DNA of 64,000 nt from SHLQ01 sp033344795 (GCA_033344795.1 JAWPMS010000001.1:1240001-1304000); one strand, 5' to 3'. Numbered from the stretch's first letter, positions 42,671 to 52,652 are shown. Notes: a model not told the origin generated them from the sequence alone. Numbers and translations: made by a program.

Positions 42671-43951
42671 ATGGGCGCAACGGTCATTGTCGGCACCCAA
42701 TGGGGTGACGAAGGTAAGGGCAAGTTCACGGACTTGCTCGCGAAGGATGTATCCACCGTTGTCCGCTTTCAAGGCGGTCACAACGCGGGGCACACCATCG
42801 TGGTCGAAGGTGAGAGTTTCGCTCTCCAACTCGTGCCGTCAGGCGTGCTCTACGACCACATCACGCCCGTCATCGGCAACGGTGTTGTCGTCGACCCGGG
42901 GGTCTTGCTCAAAGAGCTGGCGATGCTCGAGTCGAAGGGCGTCAACACGTCGAAGATGCGGGTGAGCGGAAACGCCCATCTCATCTTCCCGTATCACCAG
43001 AGCCTCGATGCGCTCCAAGAACGGCACCTCGGAAAGAACAAGCTCGGGACGACCAAACGTGGCATCGGTCCGGCGTATGCCGACAAGTCGATGCGCACGG
43101 GCCTGCGTGTGCAGGACTTGTTGGATGAGAAGATCTTCCGAGAGAAGCTCGAGGTCGTCCTGCATCAGCTCAACCCGGTCATGGCCCGCGTGTACAACAA
43201 GCTTGGCTTCGACATCGACGAGATCGCAGACACGTTCCTCAACGAATATCGACCAAAGATCGAACCGATGGTCACCGACGCGATCGCTTTGGTGCACGAA
43301 CGGCTCGAGGCTGGCGATGAAATTCTGCTCGAAGGGGCACAAGCCACCTTTCTCGACCTCGATCACGGCACGTACCCCTATGTGACTTCGTCGAACCCGA
43401 CAGCGGGCGGAGCATGTGTGGGATCGGGCGTGGGTCCGATGTACATCGATCGCGTCGTCGGTGTCGCAAAGGCGTACATCACGCGAGTGGGTGCTGGGCC
43501 GTTCCCAACAGAACTCTTCGACGACATCGGTGAACACATCGTCGATGTTGGCCACGAGTACGGCACGAACACTGGTCGTCGGCGCCGTCCCGGATACTTC
43601 GATTGCGTGATGATGCGATACGCGCGCCGCGTCAATTCCCTGTCGGAACTCGCAATCGTGAAGCTCGACGTGCTCGATCAGCTCGACGAGATCAAAGTCT
43701 GCGTCGCCTATGAGCACGAGGGAGAACGGATCGAGGACTTCCCGTACCACCAGACGGTGCTGCACAACGTGAAGCCGATCTACGAAACGCTCCCTGGATG
43801 GAAGACCGACCTCACCCAGGTCACGGATCGATCAGAACTTCCGCGACAGGCCGAGGAATACCTCACGTTCTTGCAGGAGCAGTGTGGTATGCCGATTCGA
43901 CTGGTCGGTGTTGGTCCAGGTCGGAAGCAAGTTCTTTCTTTTACGGCGTAG
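42671..43951 (+). CDS. purA: Adenylosuccinate synthase
   Basis: A 426-residue GTP-dependent enzyme that makes adenylosuccinate from IMP and aspartate. The P-loop is WGDEGKGK at the N terminus, with GHNAGHT, GIGPAYADK and the C-terminal VGVGPGRKQVL. Normal length. GGGAGG lies upstream of the ATG, and TAGGGT at 42629-42634 is a candidate -10 element. It begins the purine cluster; purB, which uses its product, is encoded two genes on. Confidence 0.97.
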   Translation: MGATVIVGTQWGDEGKGKFTDLLAKDVSTVVRFQGGHNAGHTIVVEGESFALQLVPSGVLYDHITPVIGNGVVVDPGVLLKELAMLESKGVNTSKMRVSGNAHLIFPYHQSLDALQERHLGKNKLGTTKRGIGPAYADKSMRTGLRVQDLLDEKIFREKLEVVLHQLNPVMARVYNKLGFDIDEIADTFLNEYRPKIEPMVTDAIALVHERLEAGDEILLEGAQATFLDLDHGTYPYVTSSNPTAGGACVGSGVGPMYIDRVVGVAKAYITRVGAGPFPTELFDDIGEHIVDVGHEYGTNTGRRRRPGYFDCVMMRYARRVNSLSELAIVKLDVLDQLDEIKVCVAYEHEGERIEDFPYHQTVLHNVKPIYETLPGWKTDLTQVTDRSELPRQAEEYLTFLQEQCGMPIRLVGVGPGRKQVLSFTA

Positions 43952-43972
43952 ATCTTCGCTAAGGGAGCACGC

Positions 43973-45202
43973 ATGACTCGAGTTGTCGTCGTTGGATCGG
44001 GCGGGCGAGAGCACGCCCTCGCAGATGTGCTCGGCCGAACGGCCACCGAGGTGGTCGTGACACCGGGAAACCCGGGCATACCCGGCTCTGTCTCGACTCC
44101 GGCGACCGAACTCGACGCCGATCTGTTCGTGATCGGCCCCGAAGTGCCGCTTGTCGATGGTCTCGCCGACGAGCTACGAGCACAGGGCAAGCTGGTCTTT
44201 GGACCCGGAGCCGATGGGGCACAACTCGAAGGCAGCAAGGCCTGGATGAAGGAGCTCTTCGTCGCCGCCGGCGTTCCGACCGCTGCGCATGGTTCGTTCA
44301 CCGACGCTGCCTCTGCGCTCGATTTTCTCGAAACGATGACCGAACCATTCGTCATCAAAACAGATGGGCTCGCCGCGGGGAAGGGTGTGCTCGTCACCAA
44401 CGATCGCGCAGAGGCTGAGGCTGCCGTGCACAGCTACTTGTCGGGTGATGCGTTCGGCGCTGCTGGCGCAACAGTTGTCATCGAAGAGGGTCTGACCGGG
44501 CCCGAGGTGTCCGTGTTTGTGGTGTGCGACGGGAACCGCGCAGTGGCCCTCACACCCGCTCAGGATCACAAACGTGCCTATGACGGCGACGAGGGCCCAA
44601 ACACCGGTGGCATGGGTGCGTACACCCCGTTGCCGTGGTCCGACCCCGGGCTGGTCGACCTCGTGATGGCCGACTGCATCGAACCGACGCTTGCCGAACT
44701 CCGTCGCCGTGGCATCGACTACCGCGGTGTTCTGTACGCGGGCCTGATGCTCACGCCCTCTGGCCCGAAGATGCTCGAGTACAACGTGCGATTTGGTGAC
44801 CCCGAGACGCAGGTCGTGCTTCCTCGAATCGAATCCGATCTTGTCCAACTGCTCAGCGAGGCAGCCAACGGCGAGCTCGAATCGACACCCACGTTCTCCG
44901 ACGATGCCGTCGTCACGGTGGTGTGTGCAAGTGAGGGTTATCCAACCTCCGCTCGAACCGGAGATGTGATCCACGGACTAGATGACGCACGCGCGATCGA
45001 TGGAGTGTCGGTGTATGCAGCCGGCGTTGCCCGAAATGCGGCTGGTGAACTGATCACCGCGGGTGGACGAGTTCTCAACGTGGTGGGACGTGGCCCCGAT
45101 GTTGCTGCCGCCCGCGCGAACGCGTATTCGGGTGTGGCTGCGATCGACTGGCCGGGGATGCAGGCCCGAACCGACATCGCAATCCGAGGAGTCGTCTCAT
45201 GA
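43973..45202 (+). CDS. purD: Phosphoribosylamine-glycine ligase
   Basis: A 409-residue ATP-grasp enzyme forming GAR from phosphoribosylamine and glycine. Landmarks are VVVGSGGREHALA, FGPGADGAQLEGSKAWMKE, IKTDGLAAGKGV, DGDEGPNTGGMGAY and EYNVRFGDPETQV. AGGGAG precedes the ATG. It overlaps purB by 4 nt. Confidence 0.97.
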   Translation: MTRVVVVGSGGREHALADVLGRTATEVVVTPGNPGIPGSVSTPATELDADLFVIGPEVPLVDGLADELRAQGKLVFGPGADGAQLEGSKAWMKELFVAAGVPTAAHGSFTDAASALDFLETMTEPFVIKTDGLAAGKGVLVTNDRAEAEAAVHSYLSGDAFGAAGATVVIEEGLTGPEVSVFVVCDGNRAVALTPAQDHKRAYDGDEGPNTGGMGAYTPLPWSDPGLVDLVMADCIEPTLAELRRRGIDYRGVLYAGLMLTPSGPKMLEYNVRFGDPETQVVLPRIESDLVQLLSEAANGELESTPTFSDDAVVTVVCASEGYPTSARTGDVIHGLDDARAIDGVSVYAAGVARNAAGELITAGGRVLNVVGRGPDVAAARANAYSGVAAIDWPGMQARTDIAIRGVVS

Positions 45203-46614
45203 TCCCGAACGTTCTCGCAGGTCGCTACGCCAGCTCTGACATGTTGGCGATCTGGTCTCCCGAGGCCAAGATCGTTCTCGAACGCGAACTGTGGATTGCG
45301 GTGCTTCGAGCTCAAGCCGAGCTCGGAGTCGACGTTCCCCAGGGAGTGGTCGCCGACTACGAAGCGGTGATCGACCAGGTCGATCTGTCGTCGATAGCGG
45401 ATCGTGAGCGGACGACCCGCCACGATGTGAAAGCGCGAATCGAAGAATTCAGTGCACTTGCGGGGCACGAACACATCCACAAGGGCATGACCTCGCGTGA
45501 CCTGACCGAGAACGTCGAACAACTGCAGGTGCGCAGAAGTCTCGACCTGATCCGTTCGCGCAGCGTCACGACACTGTGCCGTCTGACGGAACGAGCCGCC
45601 GAGTACTCCGATCTTGCGATGGCGGGTCGAAGTCACAACGTGGCGGCCCAGGTCACGACGCTCGGCAAACGTTTCGCGAATGCGGCAGAAGAACTGCTGC
45701 AGGCGCACGCTCGGATCGAAGAACTGATCAACCGGTATCCGCTGCGGGGGATCAAAGGTCCAATGGGCACGCAGCAGGACCTCCTCGATCTTCTTGGCGA
45801 TGCCGCGACCGTGGCTGACCTCGAGGCGCGCATTGCCGCGCACCTGGGTTTCGACGCCATGCTCGACAGCGTCGGTCAGGTGTATCCGCGATCACTCGAC
45901 TTCGATGTCGTGTCTGCGCTCCTGCAGGTGGCGTCGGGCCCGGCGAGCTTCTGCAACACATTGCGCCTGATGGCCGGTCAAGAACTGGTGACCGAAGGCT
46001 TCAAGGAAGGCCAAGTCGGCTCGTCCGCAATGCCCCACAAGATGAACGCCAGGTCTTCGGAGCGTGTGGTTGGTTTCCATGCGATTCTTCGGGGCCATGT
46101 GACGATGGTCGGCTCACTTGCGGGTGATCAGTGGAACGAAGGTGACGTCAGCTGCTCGGTGGTTCGTCGGGTTGCGCTACCCGATGCGTTCTTGGCGCTC
46201 GACGGATTGTTCGAGACCTTCTTGACCATCCTCGATGAGTTCGGCGCCTTTCCTGCAGTCATCGATCGTGAGCTCGAGCGATATCTGCCGTTTCTGTCGA
46301 CCACGAAGCTGTTGATGGCCGCGGTGAAGACTGGTGTAGGTCGTGAAGAGGCGCACGAGGCCATCAAGGATCACGCGGTCGCCGTTGCCCTCGACATGCG
46401 GCAGCACGGACGCACCGACAACGATCTCCTCGAACGACTCGCCCTCGACGATCGGTTCCCCGTGCCAGCTTCCGAGCTCGAAGCGGCGATCTCGCAGCCG
46501 ATTGAGTTGGCTGGTCTCGCGGGGGAACAGGTCGCTGCGGTCGAGGCCCGCGTTCGCGCGCTCGCCTCGGCGGATCCCGGCGCTGCCGCGTACCGCCCCG
46601 GGGGCATCCTCTAG
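45199..46614 (+). CDS. purB: Adenylosuccinate lyase
   Basis: A 471-residue fumarase-superfamily lyase that cleaves SAICAR and adenylosuccinate. The signature GSSAMPHKMNA contains the catalytic serine loop; HIHKGMTSRDLTENVEQ and GRSHNVAAQ carry the other active-site histidines. In the second, 'T/S-H-x-Q-x-A' reads SHNVAAQ. The ATG overlaps the purD stop (ATGA). Downstream the operon is interrupted by a glycosyltransferase gene. Confidence 0.95.
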   Translation: MIPNVLAGRYASSDMLAIWSPEAKIVLERELWIAVLRAQAELGVDVPQGVVADYEAVIDQVDLSSIADRERTTRHDVKARIEEFSALAGHEHIHKGMTSRDLTENVEQLQVRRSLDLIRSRSVTTLCRLTERAAEYSDLAMAGRSHNVAAQVTTLGKRFANAAEELLQAHARIEELINRYPLRGIKGPMGTQQDLLDLLGDAATVADLEARIAAHLGFDAMLDSVGQVYPRSLDFDVVSALLQVASGPASFCNTLRLMAGQELVTEGFKEGQVGSSAMPHKMNARSSERVVGFHAILRGHVTMVGSLAGDQWNEGDVSCSVVRRVALPDAFLALDGLFETFLTILDEFGAFPAVIDRELERYLPFLSTTKLLMAAVKTGVGREEAHEAIKDHAVAVALDMRQHGRTDNDLLERLALDDRFPVPASELEAAISQPIELAGLAGEQVAAVEARVRALASADPGAAAYRPGGIL

Positions 46615-46694
46615 CCCGTTCGCCACCCTGGGCGACAGCAGATGCGAGCGCCCTGGGTTATCAAGAAAGCACCTGTGCGACCGATCTGTTCGGT

Positions 46695-48200
46695 ATGACT
46701 ACGCAGGTGATGTCGGAGGAGACCTCCGCTCTCGGCCACGCCTCGGACTCGCCCGCCGATCCGACGCCGTCTCGAGATTTCGTGGCGTTCGGATCCAAGC
46801 TTTTGTTGCCGTTCGCGCTCCTCGTGGCGTTCGCGACCTATTGGTACCCGATGCTCGGCAGGGACCTGCGCTTCGACGAAAACCTCACGGCCTGGGTCAT
46901 CAGTGGTTCGTTCGTGGAAACCGTCGAACGCAGCTGGGTCCACCAGGGTCAGAGCCCGCTGTATTTCATGATGATCTGGGCATGGCAGGCGGTCGCTGGA
47001 TCGTCTGAAATCGCCCTCCGAATTCCGTCGATGGTCGCCTTGTTCGTGTCTTGCTGGCAGCTGCAGATGTTGGGAAAGGAACTCGACCAGCGACGTGTTG
47101 GGCAATTCGCCGCAATCTTCCTGCTCGTGGCGGAGACCGGTGCCACCGAGGCCCGCCCGTACATCTTCATGATCCTCGCGCTCATCGTGAGCACACGGTA
47201 TGGCTTTCGTTGGCTTGCGTCAGGAGCGCGCACTGCCGGTTTGGTCTGGGTCGTCTCGGCTGCGGTGGCCATTGCGATGCAGCCGTTCGCCGTCTACGCA
47301 TTGGTTCCACATCTGACGTTGGCAGTTCTCGCCGTTCGGAAGGGCCGGGGTCTATCGCTGTTGGGTTTCGTGACGCTCGGCGCGCTCTTGGTGGCCCCGA
47401 TCGTGCCTCAGATCCTGATGTTGCGATCGCGGCAGGACACGCTCGTGATCGCCGCGCCACCGACGGTCGTCGACTTCTTGTCATCGCTTGCCCCGGCGCA
47501 CATGTGTGTCGGACTTGTGGCTGCTCTCATTCTCGACCGTCGTCGAACAGACATGTCCTTGAGTGGGGCCACCGGTCTCGGGTTCATCACGTTGTGGGCG
47601 GTCTTGCCCTCCCTTGGCCTGTTTCTGCAATCACACGTGACCGGGAGCAGCGTGTTCGTCGAGCGTTACTATTTCGCGGCGATTCCCGCTGCGGCGCTGC
47701 TTGTTGCGATGGTGCTTGCGCGTGCAAAGCCGTGGGTCGGCGTCGTCGGCGTCATGATCGCCGTGTTGAGTGCAACGCTCTTCGTCAATCCCGTGCAATC
47801 ACGCGATTGGTACGCGGCTGTCGAGTTCCTCGAACAGGCTCCGACCGATGCGAATATCTGGACGGTGACGGGTTACATCGAATCGAACAATCCCGAAGCG
47901 TTCGCGGACGATGAAGACAACGAGTACCTCAACGCGCCGATCCGTTGGCACGGTGCCGAACAAGATCTCTTGGCGATCCCCCGTACCGATATCGACGCGA
48001 ATCGAGCAATCATCGACGCAAACATCGATGCGTTGGATCGGTCTGGTCCTCGGACCGTCGTCATCGTCGAATCGGTCGAGGGTCCAATTCGACAAAGTGG
48101 GCCCGAGTACGCCGAAGAGGCACTCCTGCTCGATGGGTTCGAGATCACCGAGCGTCAACCGGATCTGGGCGTGCTGGTCACAACATTCGTCTCCAACTGA
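46695..48200 (+). CDS. GT-C family membrane glycosyltransferase (GT39/PMT-like)
   Basis: A 501-residue polytopic protein with about ten predicted helices. The first periplasmic loop carries GRDLRFDENLTAW, with the acidic pair typical of GT-C enzymes that use polyprenyl-phosphate sugars, and then QGQSPLYFMMIWAW, as in PMT-like proteins. The C-terminal 110 residues form an extracytoplasmic domain. It probably glycosylates an exported protein or lipid. It stands between purB and purC without an obvious purine link. The start could also be the ATG at 46710. Confidence 0.78.
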   Translation: MTTQVMSEETSALGHASDSPADPTPSRDFVAFGSKLLLPFALLVAFATYWYPMLGRDLRFDENLTAWVISGSFVETVERSWVHQGQSPLYFMMIWAWQAVAGSSEIALRIPSMVALFVSCWQLQMLGKELDQRRVGQFAAIFLLVAETGATEARPYIFMILALIVSTRYGFRWLASGARTAGLVWVVSAAVAIAMQPFAVYALVPHLTLAVLAVRKGRGLSLLGFVTLGALLVAPIVPQILMLRSRQDTLVIAAPPTVVDFLSSLAPAHMCVGLVAALILDRRRTDMSLSGATGLGFITLWAVLPSLGLFLQSHVTGSSVFVERYYFAAIPAAALLVAMVLARAKPWVGVVGVMIAVLSATLFVNPVQSRDWYAAVEFLEQAPTDANIWTVTGYIESNNPEAFADDEDNEYLNAPIRWHGAEQDLLAIPRTDIDANRAIIDANIDALDRSGPRTVVIVESVEGPIRQSGPEYAEEALLLDGFEITERQPDLGVLVTTFVSN

Positions 48201-48247
48201 CGGACGCACGTCACACGTTCGAGATCTCATCTGCCCAGCGAGGCGAA

Positions 48248-48253
48248 TAGGTT
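48248..48253 (+). promoter_or_regulatory. -10 element of purC
   Basis: TAGGTT, 6 nt upstream of the GTG at 48260, with no ribosome binding site between; leaderless pattern. Confidence 0.6.
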
Positions 48254-48259
48254 CTCGGC

Positions 48260-49147
48260 GTGGATGTTGATCTCCCTCTTCTGTACAGCGGCAAGGTCCG
48301 CGACGTCTACGACGCGGGGAACGACAATCTCCTCATCGTCGCGAGCGATCGGCTGTCGGCGTTCGATGTCGTGATGAACGAGCCGGTTCCCGACAAGGGC
48401 CGGGTGCTGACCGCCATCTCGGCGTTTTGGTTCGACCATCTGGCGGATGTTGCAGCAAATCATCTGATCTCGACCGATCTCGCCGACTTCCCTGCCGGTG
48501 CCAGAGATCCCGAGGTGGCCGGTCGGACCATGTACGTCCGCAAGGCGGAGATGTTGCCGATCGAATGTATTGTCCGGGGCTACATCACCGGGTCGGCGTG
48601 GAAGGAATATCAGCAGTCCACCACCATGCACGGAACTCCTCTTCCCGATGGGTTGCTCGAAAGTCAGCGATTGCCCGAACCCGTCTTCACTCCCTCGACA
48701 AAGGCTGACGATGGTCTCCACGACGAGAACATCACGTACGACCAGGCGGTCTCGTTGGTCGGCAAAGACATCGCCGCGCAGGCGCACGATCTGTCGATTG
48801 CGCTCTACGAATCGGCCGCATCATGGGCTGCCGATCGGGGCATCATCATCGCCGATACGAAGTTCGAGCTCGGTTTCGTCGACGGTGAACTGGTCGTTGC
48901 CGATGAGATGCTCACCCCGGACAGCTCACGGTTCTGGCCTGCCGATCACTGGACCCCAGGAACCACACCTCCGAGTTTCGACAAACAGCCGGTGCGAGAC
49001 TTTCTCGATGGTCTCGACTGGGACAAGTCACCTCCACCGCCGACGATTCCAGATGCCGCAATCACCGCCACGATCGACCGGTATGTCGACGGATACGAAC
49101 GCTTGACGGAACGAAAGTTCGCTGACTGGCCTGGCGCATCTCGGTGA
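48260..49147 (+). CDS. purC: Phosphoribosylaminoimidazole-succinocarboxamide synthase
   Basis: A 295-residue SAICAR synthase (CAIR + Asp + ATP). Key segments: LLYSGKVRDVYDAG, SDRLSAFDVVM, RKAEMLPIECIVRGYITGSAWKEYQ (split), DTKFELGF and DEMLTPDSSRFWP. Longer, single-domain type common in actinobacteria. The start is GTG at 48260, fixed by the TAGGTT element just upstream. Confidence 0.97.
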   Translation: MDVDLPLLYSGKVRDVYDAGNDNLLIVASDRLSAFDVVMNEPVPDKGRVLTAISAFWFDHLADVAANHLISTDLADFPAGARDPEVAGRTMYVRKAEMLPIECIVRGYITGSAWKEYQQSTTMHGTPLPDGLLESQRLPEPVFTPSTKADDGLHDENITYDQAVSLVGKDIAAQAHDLSIALYESAASWAADRGIIIADTKFELGFVDGELVVADEMLTPDSSRFWPADHWTPGTTPPSFDKQPVRDFLDGLDWDKSPPPPTIPDAAITATIDRYVDGYERLTERKFADWPGASR

Positions 49148-49174
49148 TCACACATCCCAAACGTTCTCCTCAGA

Positions 49175-49180
49175 TAGGTT
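49175..49180 (+). promoter_or_regulatory. -10 element of purSQ
   Basis: TAGGTT, 7 nt before the ATG at 49188; the same hexamer and spacing as for purC and purL. Confidence 0.6.
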
Positions 49181-49187
49181 CAACGAC

Positions 49188-49457
49188 ATGAAGTTTCACG
49201 CGGTTCTCGATATTCAATTGCACGCAGGCATCGCCGATCCGCAAGGGTCGACCATCGAACGTGCACTTCCGACCCTGGGCTTCGATGGCATGTCGAATGT
49301 GCGCGCCGGGAAGAGCATCCACCTCGACATCGAGGCTGCCGACGCTGCTGCTGCCGAAGCGCAGTTGACCGAGGTATGCGAGAAGTTCCTCACCAACCCC
49401 GTGATCGAAGGCGCCTCCATCAGCGTCGTCGAAGCAGCCACCGCCGGGGTCAACTGA
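49188..49457 (+). CDS. purS: Phosphoribosylformylglycinamidine synthase subunit PurS
   Basis: An 89-residue subunit of the three-part FGAM synthase (PurS-PurQ-PurL) that helps channel ammonia. Family features: DPQGSTIERALPTLGF and VRAGKSIHLDIEA. Overlaps purQ by one base (TGATG). Confidence 0.95.
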   Translation: MKFHAVLDIQLHAGIADPQGSTIERALPTLGFDGMSNVRAGKSIHLDIEAADAAAAEAQLTEVCEKFLTNPVIEGASISVVEAATAGVN

Positions 49458-50131
49458 TGGCGCCGCGCGTCGGTGTGGTCCGTTTCCCCGGAACCAACTG
49501 CGAATTCGACACCGTCGAGGCAATCGATGCGCTCGGCGGTCAGGGCGAGATCTTGTGGCACGGGGATTCGTCGATCGGCAACAATGATGCGGTCGTCATC
49601 GCAGGCGGGTTCGCGCATGGCGATTACCTGCGACCCGGCGCGATCGCTCGCTTCTCACCGATCATGGACGCGGTCATTGCCGCCGCCAACGACGGCATGC
49701 CTGTCATTGGCATCTGCAACGGCTTTCAGGTGCTGACCGAGGCGGGTCTGCTTCCCGGGGCGCTACAGAAGAACGCCGGATTGAAGTTCATCAATGACTG
49801 GCAGATGCTCCGCGTCGAGACCACCAATTCGGCTCTGACGTCCGCCGCGCAGGTCGGACAAGAGCTCAACATCCCAATCAATCATTTCGAAGGCAACTAC
49901 ACGTGCAGCTCGGAGACGCTTGCAGAGCTGCAGGCAAATGATCAGATCGTCCTCAGCTACGTGGGAAACCCGAACGGATCGGTTGCCGACATCGCTGGCG
50001 TGTGCAACCTCGGCCGAAACGTCGTCGGTCTCATGCCCCACCCCGAGCGGGCGAGCCACAAGCTGCTTGGTTCGACAGACGGCAATGTTCTTCTGCAGAG
50101 TGTGCTCGCGGCTGTGGGCGTCAACGCCTGA
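49457..50131 (+). CDS. purQ: Phosphoribosylformylglycinamidine synthase subunit PurQ (glutaminase)
   Basis: A 224-residue class I glutamine amidotransferase that supplies ammonia to PurL. Nucleophile Cys87 in GICNGFQ, and the catalytic His and Glu in LMPHPERA, are present; FPGTNCEFDT starts the protein. The start is the ATG at 49457, coupled to purS. The gene for its partner PurL is not next but 8.3 kb downstream. Confidence 0.96.
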   Translation: MAPRVGVVRFPGTNCEFDTVEAIDALGGQGEILWHGDSSIGNNDAVVIAGGFAHGDYLRPGAIARFSPIMDAVIAAANDGMPVIGICNGFQVLTEAGLLPGALQKNAGLKFINDWQMLRVETTNSALTSAAQVGQELNIPINHFEGNYTCSSETLAELQANDQIVLSYVGNPNGSVADIAGVCNLGRNVVGLMPHPERASHKLLGSTDGNVLLQSVLAAVGVNA

Positions 50132-50139
50132 ATCTGAAA

Positions 50140-51228
50140 CTACGGCACTCGATATCTGGCGATTGCGTCTTCGGTGAATTCGACGCCATGCCCGGGAACA
50201 TCGGGAACCGCGATCCGACCATCGACGACGTCGAAGTCCCGTGTGAGAGCTCCGCGCGGAATGAGCTCCACGTACTCGCACGCCCAGGCAGATGGTGCAG
50301 CGCCCACCACGCTGATCGAAAGCTCATGCCAGAGGTGGCTGGTGAGCGACACGCCAAACGAATCTGCGAGTGCGCCGATCTTTCGAAACTCGGTGACCCC
50401 TCCACACCGACCGATGTCGGGTTGGAGGTACGACACGGCATTGCGTTCACACAGCTCGCGAAACCCCCAACGGAAGTAGTTGTTCTCGCCGGCGGCGGTG
50501 GGAACGGCGCTCGAACGGGCAACAGCTGCAAGATCATCCGTGGCGTCAGCGACGACGGGTTCCTCGATCCAGGCGACCCCGTACTCTGCAAGCATCTCTG
50601 CGGCTTCGAGAGCTTCTCGCACATTGAACTTCTGATTGGCGTCGGCAAGCAGAATGAAGTCGGGTCCCATCTCACTTCGTAGCAGCGCCGTCCGCTCGCG
50701 ATCGCGTGAGGATCCGATCTTGAACTTGTAGGCACCGATTCCGAGACTGGCGAAGGAGGTGCACTCCTCGACCAACTCGGCGTCCGACAACGAATGCCAC
50801 CCTCCACTGCCGTACACGGGAACGGATTGCTCATACCCACCGAGGATCGAATGGAGGGGCAACCCAGCGGCCTTTCCGACCAGGTCCCATACAGCGATGT
50901 CGACCGCGGACAGGGCCCAGACCCCAATACCCGCGCGCTGACGTGCCTTGTTGGGCCCCCACATCTTGTGCCAGAGCCGTTCTGGCTGGAGCACATCACC
51001 GCCAATGATCAGCGGCGCGAGCTCGAGTTCGATGTAGGGGACAATGGCCGCGCTTGCATGTCCACCGAGGCATCCAGTGAATCCCGTACCGACGTGCCCG
51101 CCATCGGTGTGAACGTGCACGACCACACAATCGATGTGCGGATAGACACCCAATGCGCTGGAGATGGGCTTTTCCAGCGGCAACTGGACCGCGGTTACTT
51201 CCACAGAGGTCACGTTGAGCGACGGCAT
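50140..51228 (-). CDS. Enolase-superfamily protein (mandelate racemase/muconate lactonizing enzyme family)
   Basis: A 362-residue enzyme of the mandelate racemase subgroup. Active-site features: KFKIG (K-x-K motif), metal ligands in DANQKF, WIEEP and AAGEN, and the C-terminal SHLWHE histidine. All are intact, so an active acid-sugar dehydratase or racemase is expected. It is the second gene of a leftward operon with the flavocytochrome gene (20-nt gap) and is convergent with purQ (8 nt). The substrate cannot be assigned. Confidence 0.9.
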   Translation of the reverse strand: MPSLNVTSVEVTAVQLPLEKPISSALGVYPHIDCVVVHVHTDGGHVGTGFTGCLGGHASAAIVPYIELELAPLIIGGDVLQPERLWHKMWGPNKARQRAGIGVWALSAVDIAVWDLVGKAAGLPLHSILGGYEQSVPVYGSGGWHSLSDAELVEECTSFASLGIGAYKFKIGSSRDRERTALLRSEMGPDFILLADANQKFNVREALEAAEMLAEYGVAWIEEPVVADATDDLAAVARSSAVPTAAGENNYFRWGFRELCERNAVSYLQPDIGRCGGVTEFRKIGALADSFGVSLTSHLWHELSISVVGAAPSAWACEYVELIPRGALTRDFDVVDGRIAVPDVPGHGVEFTEDAIARYRVP

Positions 51229-51248
51229 CGAGCCCCTTCCGGCGAGAA

Positions 51249-52628
51249 TTACCGTGACAGTACTCGGTTGATCTCACGAGAGCGATCGGGGCCGAACCCT
51301 TGGCGTAGGTCGAAATCCTCGGTTTCGATCGATCGACAACCGCGATCTGCGGCAGCCCTCGCCATGTCGTTGACGAGCTGAGATGGGCCACACAATGCCA
51401 CGTGATGATCGGCGAGTCCTTCTGGCAAGAGCGTGTCGAGCACAGCGGGGCTGAGCCGATTGCCAGATGCGAAGAGGTGCAATTCGATACGACCAGCGTC
51501 GTTCGCTTTCTGAAGCAAATCGACCAACGGATCTCCTTCTGTCGCTTTGTGGGCATACAAGACCGTGGGCGGAAGGTGGTTCGGTGGGAGTTCTTCATCG
51601 AGGGCTGCGAGGAACGGCGTGATCCCGACACCTCCAGCGATCCACAGGGAGTGAATGTGGTCGGGAGAGTGTGGCTCGAACTCGCCGTAGGGGCCTTCGA
51701 CGCGAACACGTGATCCAACAAGTTCAGTGTTTGGCAACCGGTCGGACCAATCACCCAGGTGTCGGATGAAGAACTGCAAGTTCTCCCGTGAAGGACCGCT
51801 CGCAATCGTGAAGGGGTGCGGCTCAGACATTGACTTCGCACCGATGCGCAAGAACGCAAACTGTCCGGCGTTGTGCCTCAACGGTCGCCCGTTTGGTTTG
51901 AGCTCCAACCTCGTGGCCGATCCGACATGTTCCGCGGCTACGACGGTGTAGTCCTTGCCCTGCGCAACGGTGTCTCGCACCAGAATGCGCCAGACATATG
52001 CGGCCAACCCGGCGACCATGAAGCCGCCGAAGTACCAACCCCACATCGAGAAGTTGCCATAGGGCTTCATCGCCGTGAAGAAATGCCAGCTGGCGAAGGC
52101 GAAGGGGATCCCAAAGAGTTTGTGCGTCCACCGCCACCAGCGATACGGGATGAGTCGCAGCAGCGTGATGCCAATCAGAACGTAGAGCATCGTCTGACCG
52201 GTTTCAGCCAGCTCCTCAGCGGTGTCGGCAACGCCGTTGCTCGCGCCCGCAATCAGTTGTGCGCCCCTCGTCTCTGGTTCGATCGAGGTGTGCAAGTACA
52301 TGGCCGGTATGGCCAGCGCACCGGCCCAGCGGTGGCCTCGATACATCGAGTCCAGCCCTCCCCAGAACCGCTCGAGCAACGAGACCCGAAGCGCAAGGAT
52401 GAAGCTCCACGCCATCAGCAGGATCGAGCTCGCTCCAACCCACATCGAAAAGGCAGAAGAGGACGAGAGACCGGTTGTTCCGTCAAAGGCGAACCAACCA
52501 GCCAGTACCGAGCCGACGATTGCGAGTGGCCCGAGCCAGTGCAGTGACAGCGAGGGCTTCCGTATCCACGGGGTGGTGAGGTGCCAGTCGCTGCGTCGAC
52601 CGATGAAGAAAGAGATGAGACCTGTCAT
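51249..52628 (-). CDS. Ferric-reductase-like flavocytochrome (haem b membrane domain + FAD/NAD(P)H reductase domain)
   Basis: A 459-residue protein. The N-terminal half has about six membrane helices with paired histidines H99/H113 and H169/H182, a diheme b pattern. The C-terminal half is a ferredoxin-NADP reductase module with the FAD-binding HPFTIAS, the GGVGITPFLAAL nucleotide motif and ALCGPSQL. It would move electrons from NAD(P)H across the membrane to an outside acceptor such as Fe(III), oxygen or a methionine-sulfoxide/quinone relay. It is divergent from the ApbE cluster, with four phased GCTGAAG boxes between them. Confidence 0.88.
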   Translation of the reverse strand: MTGLISFFIGRRSDWHLTTPWIRKPSLSLHWLGPLAIVGSVLAGWFAFDGTTGLSSSSAFSMWVGASSILLMAWSFILALRVSLLERFWGGLDSMYRGHRWAGALAIPAMYLHTSIEPETRGAQLIAGASNGVADTAEELAETGQTMLYVLIGITLLRLIPYRWWRWTHKLFGIPFAFASWHFFTAMKPYGNFSMWGWYFGGFMVAGLAAYVWRILVRDTVAQGKDYTVVAAEHVGSATRLELKPNGRPLRHNAGQFAFLRIGAKSMSEPHPFTIASGPSRENLQFFIRHLGDWSDRLPNTELVGSRVRVEGPYGEFEPHSPDHIHSLWIAGGVGITPFLAALDEELPPNHLPPTVLYAHKATEGDPLVDLLQKANDAGRIELHLFASGNRLSPAVLDTLLPEGLADHHVALCGPSQLVNDMARAAADRGCRSIETEDFDLRQGFGPDRSREINRVLSR

Positions 52629-52652
52629 GGAGACGAAGTGTGCCGCAACGTC

